Positions 31,673 through 39,875 of a stretch of 54,996 nt of DNA are shown one piece after another. The notes beneath the pieces are model-generated. The model was given only the letters and a program-made list of their open reading frames with translations. It was not told the DNA's origin and searched no databases. The position numbers and the translations under genes were made by a program. This DNA is from Candidatus Gastranaerophilales bacterium (lineage in GTDB: Bacteria > Cyanobacteriota > Vampirovibrionia > Gastranaerophilales > Gastranaerophilaceae), in the NCBI GenBank assembly GCA_016280955.1, contig JAEEHV010000049.1, forward strand, positions 1 through 54,996, given 5' to 3'. Within the stretch, counting starts at the first letter, position 1; each line of letters starts with the position of its first letter.

Positions 31673-32788
31673 ATGGACGGAATTAATATTGGACGAATAC
31701 TTGCGGGTATCAGAAATCCGGAGCTTTATTTAAAAAAAATTAAACAGGATGGCGCAGAACCCGGACAGTCTAATTTCAACTCGGCTTTTTCTCAAGCTAA
31801 GCCGAGTAATGTTTTAAATCCGACATTAGCTTTATCAAACCAGCTTCAAATGAATCAGATTGCAAATATGGACAGATCTGTTTATATTAAAAATTTACTC
31901 GGATTGCCTCAGACAATGGATAGCTTGTTACGTCTTGCACAAGGCAATACTCCGATTAGAACTGACAGTTTGCTTTTAAATAATCTGAATGAGGAGCTTA
32001 TTAAAAACCAAAAAGTATTATCGCAGATTTTTGATGAAAATTCTGAATTTGTACAACCGGGCGCGCAAAATCAGTTGGTACAAAATGCACAGGTAGTTCA
32101 GCAGAAAGATGCCGTACTTCTTATGTTCAGCGGTATGATTCAAATGTCTGCCGTATCAGAGATGATATTAAAAAACAGTAAACAGGCTGTTGCTGGTCTT
32201 ATTTCCGCAATGGCTTCAGCTTCAAAAAACGGTATGACCAATGAACAGATTCGTGAAACTTTGGGTGTCTTAAATACTTGTATATCTCTTGCTGAATCCG
32301 GGAATCCGACTCAAACAGTTAAAAGCATGATGCTTTTGTATTTGCCGTGGCTTCCGTTAAATGATAGTGAAGGCTTCGAGTTGGAAGTTGAAGCTGATAA
32401 TGGTGAAAATGAATCAGATAATTCAAGATTAACTGTTCTTATTCAGACTAAAAATTTCGGTAATGTTAAAGGCATATTTACATTGACAACGGCAAATTCC
32501 GTAGATATTCTTATTACGTGTACTGAGAATTTCCCAAAATTAACGTTAAAGAAAGAATTAATGTCCGAAGCATCTTCTCACGCAATGAATATGGTTGTTG
32601 ATATTGAGGCCGTTCAGCCAAAACTGTTAACAGTTAATGAAAAACGCGAGGCAAAAGTTAATCTTTCTGCCACAAATGAAATGAATCCGTATCTTCTTCT
32701 GATTGCACACGCATTTATAAGGAATACTATACAAATAGATTCGTATGGTGTTATGGAAGATTCTAATCCTCAGGAGGGGGCAGAGTAG
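31673..32788 (+). CDS. Unrecognised protein, possibly FliK-like (371 aa)
   Basis: The protein has an Asn/Gln/Leu-rich N-terminal half with no signal peptide. A C-terminal domain follows (~225-320) that begins with MLLYLPWLPL, then alternating strands VLIQTKNFGNVKGIFTLTT and NSVDILITC. The order 'Leu-Pro pattern, then V.I.T..(F/L)G.V...(F/L).L' recalls the C-terminal domain of flagellar hook-length protein FliK, and fliW-csrA lies 3.6 kb downstream. The similarity is weak and I treat it as a hint only. The gene is led by a clear leaderless promoter. Its last 26 bases overlap the convergent gene at 32763. Confidence 0.7.
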   Translation: MDGINIGRILAGIRNPELYLKKIKQDGAEPGQSNFNSAFSQAKPSNVLNPTLALSNQLQMNQIANMDRSVYIKNLLGLPQTMDSLLRLAQGNTPIRTDSLLLNNLNEELIKNQKVLSQIFDENSEFVQPGAQNQLVQNAQVVQQKDAVLLMFSGMIQMSAVSEMILKNSKQAVAGLISAMASASKNGMTNEQIRETLGVLNTCISLAESGNPTQTVKSMMLLYLPWLPLNDSEGFELEVEADNGENESDNSRLTVLIQTKNFGNVKGIFTLTTANSVDILITCTENFPKLTLKKELMSEASSHAMNMVVDIEAVQPKLLTVNEKREAKVNLSATNEMNPYLLLIAHAFIRNTIQIDSYGVMEDSNPQEGAE

Positions 32789-33833
32789 GTTTAGTTGGCA
32801 TTTTTGCTGAAAGCTGTTTTGCCATCATGTGAGCTCTTTCTGCAAAAAACAGAGGTATATTAGCAACATCACCCTGAACCGAAACTGAAGAATGAGAATA
32901 TATTAAATCACGTGCTCCACCGTTAGTTGCTAATTCTTCCATTGTTTTTGAAAGTCTGTTTGAAATATAGTCAAGGGTAGTATTTTTTATAATTTTTTCA
33001 TTATCTACCGGTATAATTCCCCAATTTATTACACCACCTTGAGACATAAATTGATTAATTTCGTCAGGTATAATATTGAGATTATTGGGGTTTGTGTATG
33101 CAGCAAAAGATATTACATCCGGCTTAGCATTTAATACTGTCAGCCAGTTACATTTTGAAAAAGACTGTACACAAACAAGACCGCCATGTGATTGAACCTT
33201 TTGGAATACCTTCGCAAATAAAGACGTAAGAGTTTCATCCGAAATAACTTCATTTATACGTTTAATGTTACTGAAGGTGTTTAGTAACGGTTCATCAAAA
33301 ACTATAACCGGTTTTGTTTCCGGTGAAATTTCTCGAACTGTTTCTATAAACCACAGAGCTTTTGCCGTAACTGCCTGAATGCAGAACTTACGATAAATTT
33401 TACCAAGAAGCATATCTCTTGTTTCAATATTGCTGATATTTCGAATTAACGAAAATATTCCAAATAATTTTAAAACTGCATATTTAGAGGGGTATTCCTT
33501 AAGCATTTTTTTAAATGTTTCAAAATATGGAGCCGTAATACCAAATTTTTCAAGCTTGTCCTTTGTAGGTTCATTATAAATATCTCCAAGCAGATTCATA
33601 TCACGTTTAAACAATTCTGATTGTTCATTAAGAACCAGATTGTTTTTCTCCATCTTTAATCCGCTAAAGCCGGATATTGTTCTGTTGAGTGTGGTGTCTG
33701 TTTTATTAATCTTTGGTAACTCAACAAGATATGGTATGTCACCGTACAGTTTCCGCATCATTTGTTTGCATAATTCTGTACTTTCATACGGTAAATTCCC
33801 ATTTGGAATTATTTTTATGTTTAATTTGCTCAT
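32763..33833 (-). CDS. MetE/UROD-like TIM-barrel protein
   Basis: The protein resembles a stand-alone barrel of the cobalamin-independent methionine synthase / uroporphyrinogen decarboxylase superfamily. The family-like strand order is seen in KPVIVFDEPLL (~180), GGLVCVQSFSKCNW (~225), KPDVISFAAY (~243) and GGVINWGIIPVD (~275). The Zn-binding His-x-Cys of true MetE is not evident, although Cys residues occur in VCVQSFSKCNW. A methyltransferase role on a corrinoid or thiol is possible; the function is unproven. The ATG at 33833 gives ~356 residues; a TTG at 33857 is less likely. It lies 60 bases downstream of rplI. Confidence 0.72.
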   Translation of the reverse strand: MSKLNIKIIPNGNLPYESTELCKQMMRKLYGDIPYLVELPKINKTDTTLNRTISGFSGLKMEKNNLVLNEQSELFKRDMNLLGDIYNEPTKDKLEKFGITAPYFETFKKMLKEYPSKYAVLKLFGIFSLIRNISNIETRDMLLGKIYRKFCIQAVTAKALWFIETVREISPETKPVIVFDEPLLNTFSNIKRINEVISDETLTSLFAKVFQKVQSHGGLVCVQSFSKCNWLTVLNAKPDVISFAAYTNPNNLNIIPDEINQFMSQGGVINWGIIPVDNEKIIKNTTLDYISNRLSKTMEELATNGGARDLIYSHSSVSVQGDVANIPLFFAERAHMMAKQLSAKMPTKPTLPPPED

Positions 33834-33893
33834 CAGCTCTTTTATTATGCACAACAAATATTCTCAGATATTTGCTGTGCGTCTCCTCTATAT

Positions 33894-34394
33894 TTATGAA
33901 TTAGTCTCTTCGGCTGTTAATTCTTCAACAGATTCTTTAACAACTTCAGATGCACTTACTATAACCTTAAGCTCAGTCTTAACTTTAGAAGTTAATTTGA
34001 TTAGCATTGAATATTCTCCGATTTTATTAATAGGAGAGCTTAATGAAACTGTTTTTCTGTCAATTTCAATATTAGCTTTTTCTTTAAGTTCTTCACAGAG
34101 TTTTTTGGTTGTAATTGTACCAAATAATTTTCCGCTTTCTCCAGCTTTTGCTGAGAGTTCAATAGAACCTAATTTTTCGATTACTTCAGCTTTTGCCAAA
34201 GCTTCCTGATGTAATTTTTCTTGTTTTGCTTTAATTCTTGCAATATTTTGTTCTCTGTTTTTTAATGCTCCTTCAGTAGCAATTTCAGCATAATTTTTTG
34301 GAATAAGGTAATTTCTTGCATATCCGTCTTTAACGTTTACAAGGTCTCCTGCTTCACCAATATTTTGAACTTCTTTTTTTAATATTACCTGCAT
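33894..34394 (-). CDS. rplI: 50S ribosomal protein L9
   Basis: L9 binds domain V of 23S rRNA and helps maintain the reading frame. The N-terminal signature MQVILKKEVQNIGEAGDLVN followed by GYARNYLIPKNYA is clear, with the long connecting helix (~40-80) and the C-terminal domain (LFGTITTKKLCEELKEK). The length is 166 residues, slightly long because of a Glu/Thr tail (SVEELTAEETNS). A strong ribosome binding site (aaaaggag) precedes the ATG. Confidence 0.97.
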   Translation of the reverse strand: MQVILKKEVQNIGEAGDLVNVKDGYARNYLIPKNYAEIATEGALKNREQNIARIKAKQEKLHQEALAKAEVIEKLGSIELSAKAGESGKLFGTITTKKLCEELKEKANIEIDRKTVSLSSPINKIGEYSMLIKLTSKVKTELKVIVSASEVVKESVEELTAEETNS

Positions 34395-34616
34395 TCTAAA
34401 TTCTCCTTTTTACTATTTTATTTCAGCTTTATATGTTTATTCTATCCAAAACAATAAAAATTGTCGAGAGTTAATAGTTAAAAATATACTATTGTAAATA
34501 TTTGTTACAAATTTGTGCGATATAATATTCAAGAATGCCAAGGTTCCGATTTATTAAGATTTGTTATTGTATTGGGCTTTTTTTAATGTTAAAACTGTAA
34601 TATAAGGAGTTTGGAT

Positions 34617-35567
34617 ATGAAGATATTATTTGTAATTGATAAAATTGAACTTAAGTATTTTGAGTTTAATAAACTTGTAACAAATTTCTGGATTATAAAG
34701 GGATTTTTGGATAAAGGATGTGAAGTATATATAACTACAATTCCTAATTTATCGCTAAAGTCTGATGTTGCATTTACAAAGTGTTATGAAACATTTCTTC
34801 GTGATGAAAATATATTTTACAAAAGTGTAAAACTTGAAAAACAGATAGATGATTTTGATTTGGTTATGTTTCGTCCCGATCCTCCGGTTGACATTGATTA
34901 CATTAATGCAACTTATATATTTGATTTTGTAAAACGTGCGGAAGTTATTAATTCGCCGGCTGCAATTCGTGATTTTAATGAGAAATTACATACGGTATTA
35001 TTTAAGGAGTATATGTCCGAAAACATTGTAACTTCTTCTCTGAACGATATTGAAAAGTTTTTGCGGGAACAAAAAGAAATTGTACTTAAGCCTTTAAATC
35101 GCTGTTTTGGTTCGGGAGTTATGTACTTGCACAAAGGAGATCCGAATACACGTACAATAATTAATACTATGACAAATAATGAAACCACTCTTGTAATGGT
35201 TCAGAAATTTATACCCGGTGTCAGAAACGGTGATAAACGTGTTTTAACATTGGGGGAAAAAGTTTTACCGTATGCTGTTAAAAAGTTGCCTTCAGATGAT
35301 GACTTCAAATTTAATACGCATGACGATAATTTTATAAAAAAAGCCGAACTTACTCCAAAAGAGGTGGCTGACTTTACGAATGTCGCATGCAAACTTAATT
35401 CAATCGGCATAAAAATGGCAGGTTTAGATGTAATAGACGGAAAAATTATTGAAGTTAATGTTACCAGTCCGTGCTATTTTATAAAAGAAATTGACGAATT
35501 ATACGGTGTTCATCTGGAAAATGAGCTTTGCGACTACTTGTTGACTAAAAACTTGTTATCCTTATAA
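34617..35567 (+). CDS. gshB: Glutathione synthetase-like ATP-grasp enzyme
   Basis: Bacterial GshB joins glycine to gamma-glutamylcysteine. The N-terminal GshB domain (LFVIDKIE...FRPDPPVDIDYINATYIFD, ~90-115), INSPAAIRDFNEKLHT, the ATP-grasp KPLNRCFGSGV loop (~160) and the C-terminal GLDVIDGKIIEVNVTSP (~275-290) match the family. The length of 316 residues is normal. aaggag lies 7 bases before the ATG at 34617; the TTG two codons earlier is not preferred. No gshA is nearby, so the exact substrate is uncertain. Confidence 0.9.
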   Translation: MKILFVIDKIELKYFEFNKLVTNFWIIKGFLDKGCEVYITTIPNLSLKSDVAFTKCYETFLRDENIFYKSVKLEKQIDDFDLVMFRPDPPVDIDYINATYIFDFVKRAEVINSPAAIRDFNEKLHTVLFKEYMSENIVTSSLNDIEKFLREQKEIVLKPLNRCFGSGVMYLHKGDPNTRTIINTMTNNETTLVMVQKFIPGVRNGDKRVLTLGEKVLPYAVKKLPSDDDFKFNTHDDNFIKKAELTPKEVADFTNVACKLNSIGIKMAGLDVIDGKIIEVNVTSPCYFIKEIDELYGVHLENELCDYLLTKNLLSL

Positions 35568-35581
35568 ACATGGTGTATAAT
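35553..35581 (+). promoter_or_regulatory. Sigma-70 promoter with 5'-leader hairpin
   Basis: TTGTTA (35553-35558), 17 nt and TATAAT (35576-35581) overlap the end of gshB and serve the TPR gene at 35662. A 10-bp hairpin (atactctaaa / tttagggtat, 35597-35622) sits about 10 nt into the ~75-nt leader and has no T-run, so it may stabilise or regulate the mRNA. Confidence 0.65.
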
Positions 35582-35661
35582 TCAATTATATGATGTATAC
35601 TCTAAACGCATATTTAGGGTATCATAAAATAAGAAGAGTTTAGTATCAGAAGGATAGTATT

Positions 35662-36414
35662 ATGAAAAAAACCATCTTGGCATTACTTAGCATATTGGTA
35701 TGTACAGCATCAATTGGCATGGTATCAGCAAAGACAGCTGCTACAACACCGGCAACTGCAGCTGCTATTAAAAATTACAAAGCAGGCAATTACGTGCAGG
35801 CTTATGTTGATTTAAAGAATATTGTGAAGAAAGATCAATCAAACGGGTTGGCATACTATTATTTGGGAATGACATCTACTCAATTGGGAAAACGTGAAGA
35901 GGCAATTGAAAATTATAAGAAGGCAAGCAGTCTTTCTCCCAATGGAATTTTAGGGAAATATGCTAAAAAAGGAATTAAATGCATAGAGATTCCGGACAGA
36001 TGTCATGAAGTTGATCCTGATGATGTTGAATCAGATGAAGATATTTTTATCAAAAACAGATCAAGATTTACAAATGAAGCAAGAAGTGTTGATGAAAAAG
36101 AACGCATTGAAAATCTTAAGAGAGAAATGAACAGAGGTGATGAGATAGTTCCCAGCAGATTCAAGGAATACAAAGATTTTTCATCTCAGGCACCGACAAA
36201 TGATGAAATTGTTCAGGCAATAAGAACATTGCAAAGAGCCGGTATCGGTAATTATGATGATATATATAATATGACAGCTGGACTGAACAGAGGTTCAGGC
36301 TCAGAGTATGAATTAATAAATGCTTTGTTTACAAACGGTGATACTGCCGTTAAAGAACTTCAGCCGCAGCTTATTAAATCATTACTGTCTAATCAAATGA
36401 CATCAAGTTTTTAG
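35662..36414 (+). CDS. Exported TPR protein
   Basis: The first ~23 residues form a clear signal peptide (MKKTILALLSILVCTASIGM..SA), so the 250-residue product should cross the inner membrane. Two TPR-like helix pairs follow (GNYVQAYVDLKNIVKKDQSN and GLAYYYLGMTSTQLGKREEA), and then a charged region with Asp/Glu-rich and Arg-rich parts. It resembles periplasmic scaffold proteins; the partner is unknown. It has its own promoter and ends 12 bases before fliW, so read-through into fliW-csrA is likely. Confidence 0.85.
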   Translation: MKKTILALLSILVCTASIGMVSAKTAATTPATAAAIKNYKAGNYVQAYVDLKNIVKKDQSNGLAYYYLGMTSTQLGKREEAIENYKKASSLSPNGILGKYAKKGIKCIEIPDRCHEVDPDDVESDEDIFIKNRSRFTNEARSVDEKERIENLKREMNRGDEIVPSRFKEYKDFSSQAPTNDEIVQAIRTLQRAGIGNYDDIYNMTAGLNRGSGSEYELINALFTNGDTAVKELQPQLIKSLLSNQMTSSF

Positions 36415-36426
36415 AAAGTAAAAGGT

Positions 36427-36858
36427 ATGATATTAAATACATCAAAGTTCGGGGAAATTGAAATAGAAGAAGATAGGATTTTTAATTTTGTCATGCCTAT
36501 TATAGGTTTTGATGAATTAACCAAGTTTATAATTCTTGAACCCAATAAAGACAATCTGTTTAAATGGTTGCAGTCTATTGAGGAGCCCTCTTTGGCATTT
36601 CCTATTATTTCGGTAGCTTCTCTTGATTATGATTATTCGGTAGATTTGTCGGATAATGTAGTGAATGAATTGGATATACAAGATCCGGATTCAATTTTAG
36701 TTATGAATATAACTTCAATTCCTCAGGATAATCCGAGAGGAACTACAATTAACTTGCTTGCACCATTGATTTTCAATATAGATAATCAAACTGCAGCTCA
36801 GATTGTTCTGTCAGGTTCGGGATACGATATCAGTTATCCTATGTTTAAAAAGGATTAG
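36427..36858 (+). CDS. fliW: FliW, flagellar assembly factor and CsrA antagonist
   Basis: FliW binds flagellin and also binds CsrA allosterically, linking flagellin supply to translation. Family patterns are ILNTSKFGEIEIEEDRIFNF, PIIGFDELTKFII (~25-37), PNKDNLFKWLQSIEEPSLAFPI (~40-62) and the Asn-Leu-x-APL motif (TTINLLAPLIFN, ~105-116). The length of 143 residues is normal. It is followed 14 bases later by csrA, the usual partner. It implies that the genome encodes, or recently encoded, flagella. Confidence 0.95.
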   Translation: MILNTSKFGEIEIEEDRIFNFVMPIIGFDELTKFIILEPNKDNLFKWLQSIEEPSLAFPIISVASLDYDYSVDLSDNVVNELDIQDPDSILVMNITSIPQDNPRGTTINLLAPLIFNIDNQTAAQIVLSGSGYDISYPMFKKD

Positions 36859-36872
36859 ATGTAAGGAATAAA

Positions 36873-37211
36873 ATGCTCGTAATAACCAGAAAAAACGGTC
36901 AAAAAATAATGATAAACGACAACATTGAAATTACTGTTGTCGAGGCTAAGAATGGTGTTTGTAAAATTGCCATTAAAGCAGATAAAGATGTAAAAATATA
37001 CAGAGAGGAAATATACCTCCAGATAAAACTTGCTAACCTGATTGGTACAAGTACTAAAGTTGCGGCTGTAGATTCCGTTTCAGAATTGATGAAGGACAGT
37101 TCAAATCTGAACAGTAAAAATATTGAATCAACTGCTGTAAGTGATGAAGTTGTTGTTGATGAAAATAAGACTAAATCCATAAGAATTAATAAAAAACATG
37201 ACAAGCATTAG
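36873..37211 (+). CDS. csrA: CsrA, post-transcriptional regulator with C-terminal extension
   Basis: CsrA binds GGA motifs in mRNA leaders and in many bacteria represses flagellin translation. The core (residues 1-56) has MLVITRKNGQKIMI at the start and YREEIYLQI with the RNA-binding Arg-Glu. Usual CsrA is 60-75 residues. This one has 112, because a Ser/Asp/Asn-rich tail ending RINKKHDKH follows; FliW-partnered CsrA proteins often have an extended C-terminus that FliW binds, though this tail is longer still. The ribosome binding site is aagga. The end overlaps the next gene by 14 bases. Confidence 0.95.
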   Translation: MLVITRKNGQKIMINDNIEITVVEAKNGVCKIAIKADKDVKIYREEIYLQIKLANLIGTSTKVAAVDSVSELMKDSSNLNSKNIESTAVSDEVVVDENKTKSIRINKKHDKH

Positions 37212-37773
37212 TCAAGATAATTTTTTCTTTTTTAATTCTGATTGTTCTGATTTGCAAATTGTTCCAAATTCAATTGAGCATGCTTATTTGGCATTATTGA
37301 ATGAGGATTTGTATACTGCAAAAACAGTTTTTGCCGGAATTGATTCTCCAAGAGCAAAGTGGGGACAGATTTTAGTATCGATTCTTGAAGGTTTTATGAT
37401 TGCTTATCCAACATATTTTCAAATCAGAAATTTTCTTGAGATTGATTTGGATTTTCTTTTAAAAAATAATAAAATTCAGTATGTTGAACAATTTTTGGGC
37501 GCATCTGACATTTTTGTAAAAATTAATCAGGAAACATATAAATTTCTTGCACGTGTAATGTTGGTTAATAAACTTTATACTGCTGCTTTAAAATATATGG
37601 AAAAGTCTAAAAATATATATTACAATGATCCGGAGCTGCATTTTATGTATTCAAAATATTATATGGATATAGGTTCTTATTCAGATTCTTATTATTATAT
37701 AAATGAATGTTTAAAACTGCTGCCGACATATTACCCTGCAAAATTATTGAAACAAAGAATTGAAGAATTATAA
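37198..37773 (+). CDS. TPR-like protein coupled to fliW-csrA (191 aa)
   Basis: The family is not recognised. The protein is almost entirely helical, with helix pairs ARVMLVNKLYTAALKYMEKS (~121-140) and HFMYSKYYMDIGSYSDSYYY (~148-167), the spacing expected of TPR. The N-terminal half contains FLEIDLDFLLKNNKIQYVEQF. There is no signal peptide. The start codon lies inside the csrA end (14-base overlap), so translation is coupled and a role in the FliW-CsrA circuit is plausible. It also carries the promoter of the next gene in its 3' end. Confidence 0.8.
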   Translation: MTSISQDNFFFFNSDCSDLQIVPNSIEHAYLALLNEDLYTAKTVFAGIDSPRAKWGQILVSILEGFMIAYPTYFQIRNFLEIDLDFLLKNNKIQYVEQFLGASDIFVKINQETYKFLARVMLVNKLYTAALKYMEKSKNIYYNDPELHFMYSKYYMDIGSYSDSYYYINECLKLLPTYYPAKLLKQRIEEL

Positions 37774-37788
37774 ATTTAATTGTATAAT
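37760..37788 (+). promoter_or_regulatory. Leaderless promoter inside the 3' end of the TPR-like gene
   Basis: TTGAAG (37760-37765), a 17-nt spacer and TATAAT (37783-37788) end exactly 6 bases before the ATG at 37795. The -35 lies inside the preceding coding sequence. Confidence 0.75.
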
Positions 37789-37794
37789 CTCGTT

Positions 37795-38466
37795 ATGAAC
37801 GGCGATACCTTTATAAATACTTCTAAAAATAATGTTAAGCATATAGAAAATGATGATGATAATTTTTTTATCAATTCATCGGTTTCGTCTGTTCAAAATT
37901 TGTTTGGGTATCATTCCGAACCTTTGAGGCATATTAATGATTATGATTCAAATATTCTCAAGGATGATGCATATAAGGAAGTAAGTGATGAAGTATTAAA
38001 ACTGGAATATAAAATTTCTAAGATTGAAGAAGAATTATCAGGTATTGATACACAAATTCAGTCAGCACAGGATATTAATGATTATGTACTTGCAAATAGC
38101 CTTACTGCACGAAAACATCAACTTGAAGACGATTTGAAGGATTTAATTAAAATTTATAAAGAGGCAAGTATATCAGCACGTATTTCCGGCGGTTTTTCTT
38201 CGGGAATAAAGTCCAAAATAGATGCAGTAAAAAACATCTCATCAAATCTGTTGGATAATTTTATTTCCAAATTACCCGGCAAAATGTCTGCATTTGTTGT
38301 AATTAAAAATTCTTTAAACAAACTTGAAAATATTAATAAAAGTGTTGATGAATTGATGTCATGCAGTTATCCGTACGGAGAGGCAGGAGAAAAATACAAT
38401 CAGCTCTCAAAGTATATTGCCAGAGCAAACTCAATTCATGCGGAAATATCAAAGTTTATAAAGTAA
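37795..38466 (+). CDS. Coiled-coil protein, 223 aa
   Basis: No family is recognised. An Asn/Asp-rich N-terminus is followed by a strong coiled coil (~70-130, with LKLEYKISKIEEELSGIDTQ), a Gly/Ser segment (ARISGGFSSGIKSKIDAV), and a second helical region ending in HAEISKFIK. There is no signal peptide. The true start is the ATG at 37795, because the TATAAT ends 6 bases before it; the TTG at 37780 lies upstream of that box and cannot be in the mRNA. It is the second of three leaderless genes in this window. Confidence 0.78.
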   Translation: MNGDTFINTSKNNVKHIENDDDNFFINSSVSSVQNLFGYHSEPLRHINDYDSNILKDDAYKEVSDEVLKLEYKISKIEEELSGIDTQIQSAQDINDYVLANSLTARKHQLEDDLKDLIKIYKEASISARISGGFSSGIKSKIDAVKNISSNLLDNFISKLPGKMSAFVVIKNSLNKLENINKSVDELMSCSYPYGEAGEKYNQLSKYIARANSIHAEISKFIK

Positions 38467-38489
38467 TACATAATTTTTGGAGTGTGAGT

Positions 38490-39398
38490 ATGAATAAAAA
38501 ATTATTAACTGCAGTTTTATCACTATTAATGACAACCGGTGTCGTATTAGCTGCAAAATATACAATAAATACATCAGGAAGTATAAAAAATCAAAACGGA
38601 CAAGTTATTACAGCACCGTCTAATACTGTAAATCAGAATTATTATAACAATTATTATCCTCAAAATTATATAAATAATAATCAGGTTAATAAGAGTACCG
38701 TTGAAACGATAGAAATTGTTATGGATTTTTCCGGCAGTATGTCAAATTGGATTGGTGCCGCAAAAAGAAGTATGGCTGCAATAGTAGCTCAGATTCCGAC
38801 AACAACAAAGGTTGGATTCAGAGTATTCGGTCATAACAGCAGTGGAACAAATCCTGCAAGTATTCATACTTTACAGGATGTAAAACGTATAGTTAAAAAC
38901 GGTAACAAGTTTACGATTGTAACAGAAAAAAGTCCTATCGGTACAACAAGGGGAGCTTGCAGTGCTACTCAACAGGTTGCACCGTTAATCGCTGCCAATT
39001 ATAATTCAATAATTGCCGGTATGAATTCCGTTGACATAGGTGGTGCGACTCCTCTTGTTTATGCACTTGACAGAGCCGCATATCAGGATTTTGCAAATTT
39101 AGATACGACTTCTCCAAAGAAAATTATACTTATAACTGACGGGGGAGAAAATTGTGGTGGTGATCCCTGTGCATTTGCAAAATCTTTAATGAAAAAACGT
39201 TCGGATATTCATATTGATGTTATTTTGGCATCTTCTGATTCAAGAGCTTTGACCTGTCTGGCTTCAACAACCGGCGGACATTTTTACACGGTAGATGATT
39301 TATCCAATTTTACAACTACAATGACAAAAACAATTCAGTCACAACCGGCTGCTCCGCAGGAAATCAAAAAACAAAGCTACGAATTTATGGCGGATTAA
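38490..39398 (+). CDS. Exported von Willebrand factor A domain protein
   Basis: A signal peptide (MNKKLLTAVLSLLMTTGVVLA) precedes a Tyr/Asn-rich segment (~35-68) and a VWA domain (~72-285). The MIDAS metal site is complete: DFSGS (~78), the Thr of GGATPL (~190) and the Asp of LITDGGE (~225). Four Cys in the extracytoplasmic part may form disulfides (CSATQ, CGGDPC, CLAS). VWA domains bind other proteins, often at the cell surface. The ATG at 38490 is chosen for the ggag 7 bases upstream and the signal peptide. A strong terminator follows. Confidence 0.9.
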   Translation: MNKKLLTAVLSLLMTTGVVLAAKYTINTSGSIKNQNGQVITAPSNTVNQNYYNNYYPQNYINNNQVNKSTVETIEIVMDFSGSMSNWIGAAKRSMAAIVAQIPTTTKVGFRVFGHNSSGTNPASIHTLQDVKRIVKNGNKFTIVTEKSPIGTTRGACSATQQVAPLIAANYNSIIAGMNSVDIGGATPLVYALDRAAYQDFANLDTTSPKKIILITDGGENCGGDPCAFAKSLMKKRSDIHIDVILASSDSRALTCLASTTGGHFYTVDDLSNFTTTMTKTIQSQPAAPQEIKKQSYEFMAD

Positions 39399-39415
39399 TA
39401 AATTCCGGATATAAT

Positions 39416-39450
39416 AAAAAGCGGCAGCGAATTATTGCTGCCGCTTTTTT
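39416..39450. terminator. Bidirectional terminator
   Basis: aaaaagcggcagc pairs with gctgccgcttttt, with an 8-nt loop, between convergent genes. Both flanks carry A/T runs. Confidence 0.92.
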
Positions 39451-39461
39451 TATAACAATAA

Positions 39462-39875
39462 TTATTTTCTGCCTGTATTTTGGTTAATAATATCCGAAAC
39501 CCAAGGAATATAACTGTATAGTCCTATAAACGATGTAATTCCAAGATATAGCATGATGGTATAAGTAAAAGCCTGAACTATTGAATATCCGAAAAACATC
39601 GGTATCGGCATATTAATATAATATGGAATGGCATTCAATAATGGGATTCTGTACAAAATAATGTATGTAAATTTGCACAATTGAACAATTACAAAATACA
39701 GAATAGACAGAAATATTGACTGAAATACGTGGTACATCAAAAATGACGACATTCTTTTCCGCATTACGGCAACAATTATAATCCAGATAAATCCTGCACC
39801 TCCTGCCGTAAAGTAGCTTGCGGAAGAGATTATCCTGTCTGTTAAAGATATATTCTCGCTATTATACTGACTCAA
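39462..39875 (-). CDS. Small polytopic membrane protein, Tic20/DUF4870-like
   Basis: The 137-residue protein has about four membrane helices. Its layout (TDRIISSASYFTAGGAGFIW, then MYHVFQSIFLSILYFV, then SYIPWVSDIINQNTGR at the C-terminus) resembles Tic20-like/DUF4870 proteins common in cyanobacteria. The assignment is from pattern memory, not a search. It overlaps the upstream TPR gene by 14 bases and so is translationally coupled to it. Confidence 0.6.
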   Translation of the reverse strand: MSQYNSENISLTDRIISSASYFTAGGAGFIWIIIVAVMRKRMSSFLMYHVFQSIFLSILYFVIVQLCKFTYIILYRIPLLNAIPYYINMPIPMFFGYSIVQAFTYTIMLYLGITSFIGLYSYIPWVSDIINQNTGRK

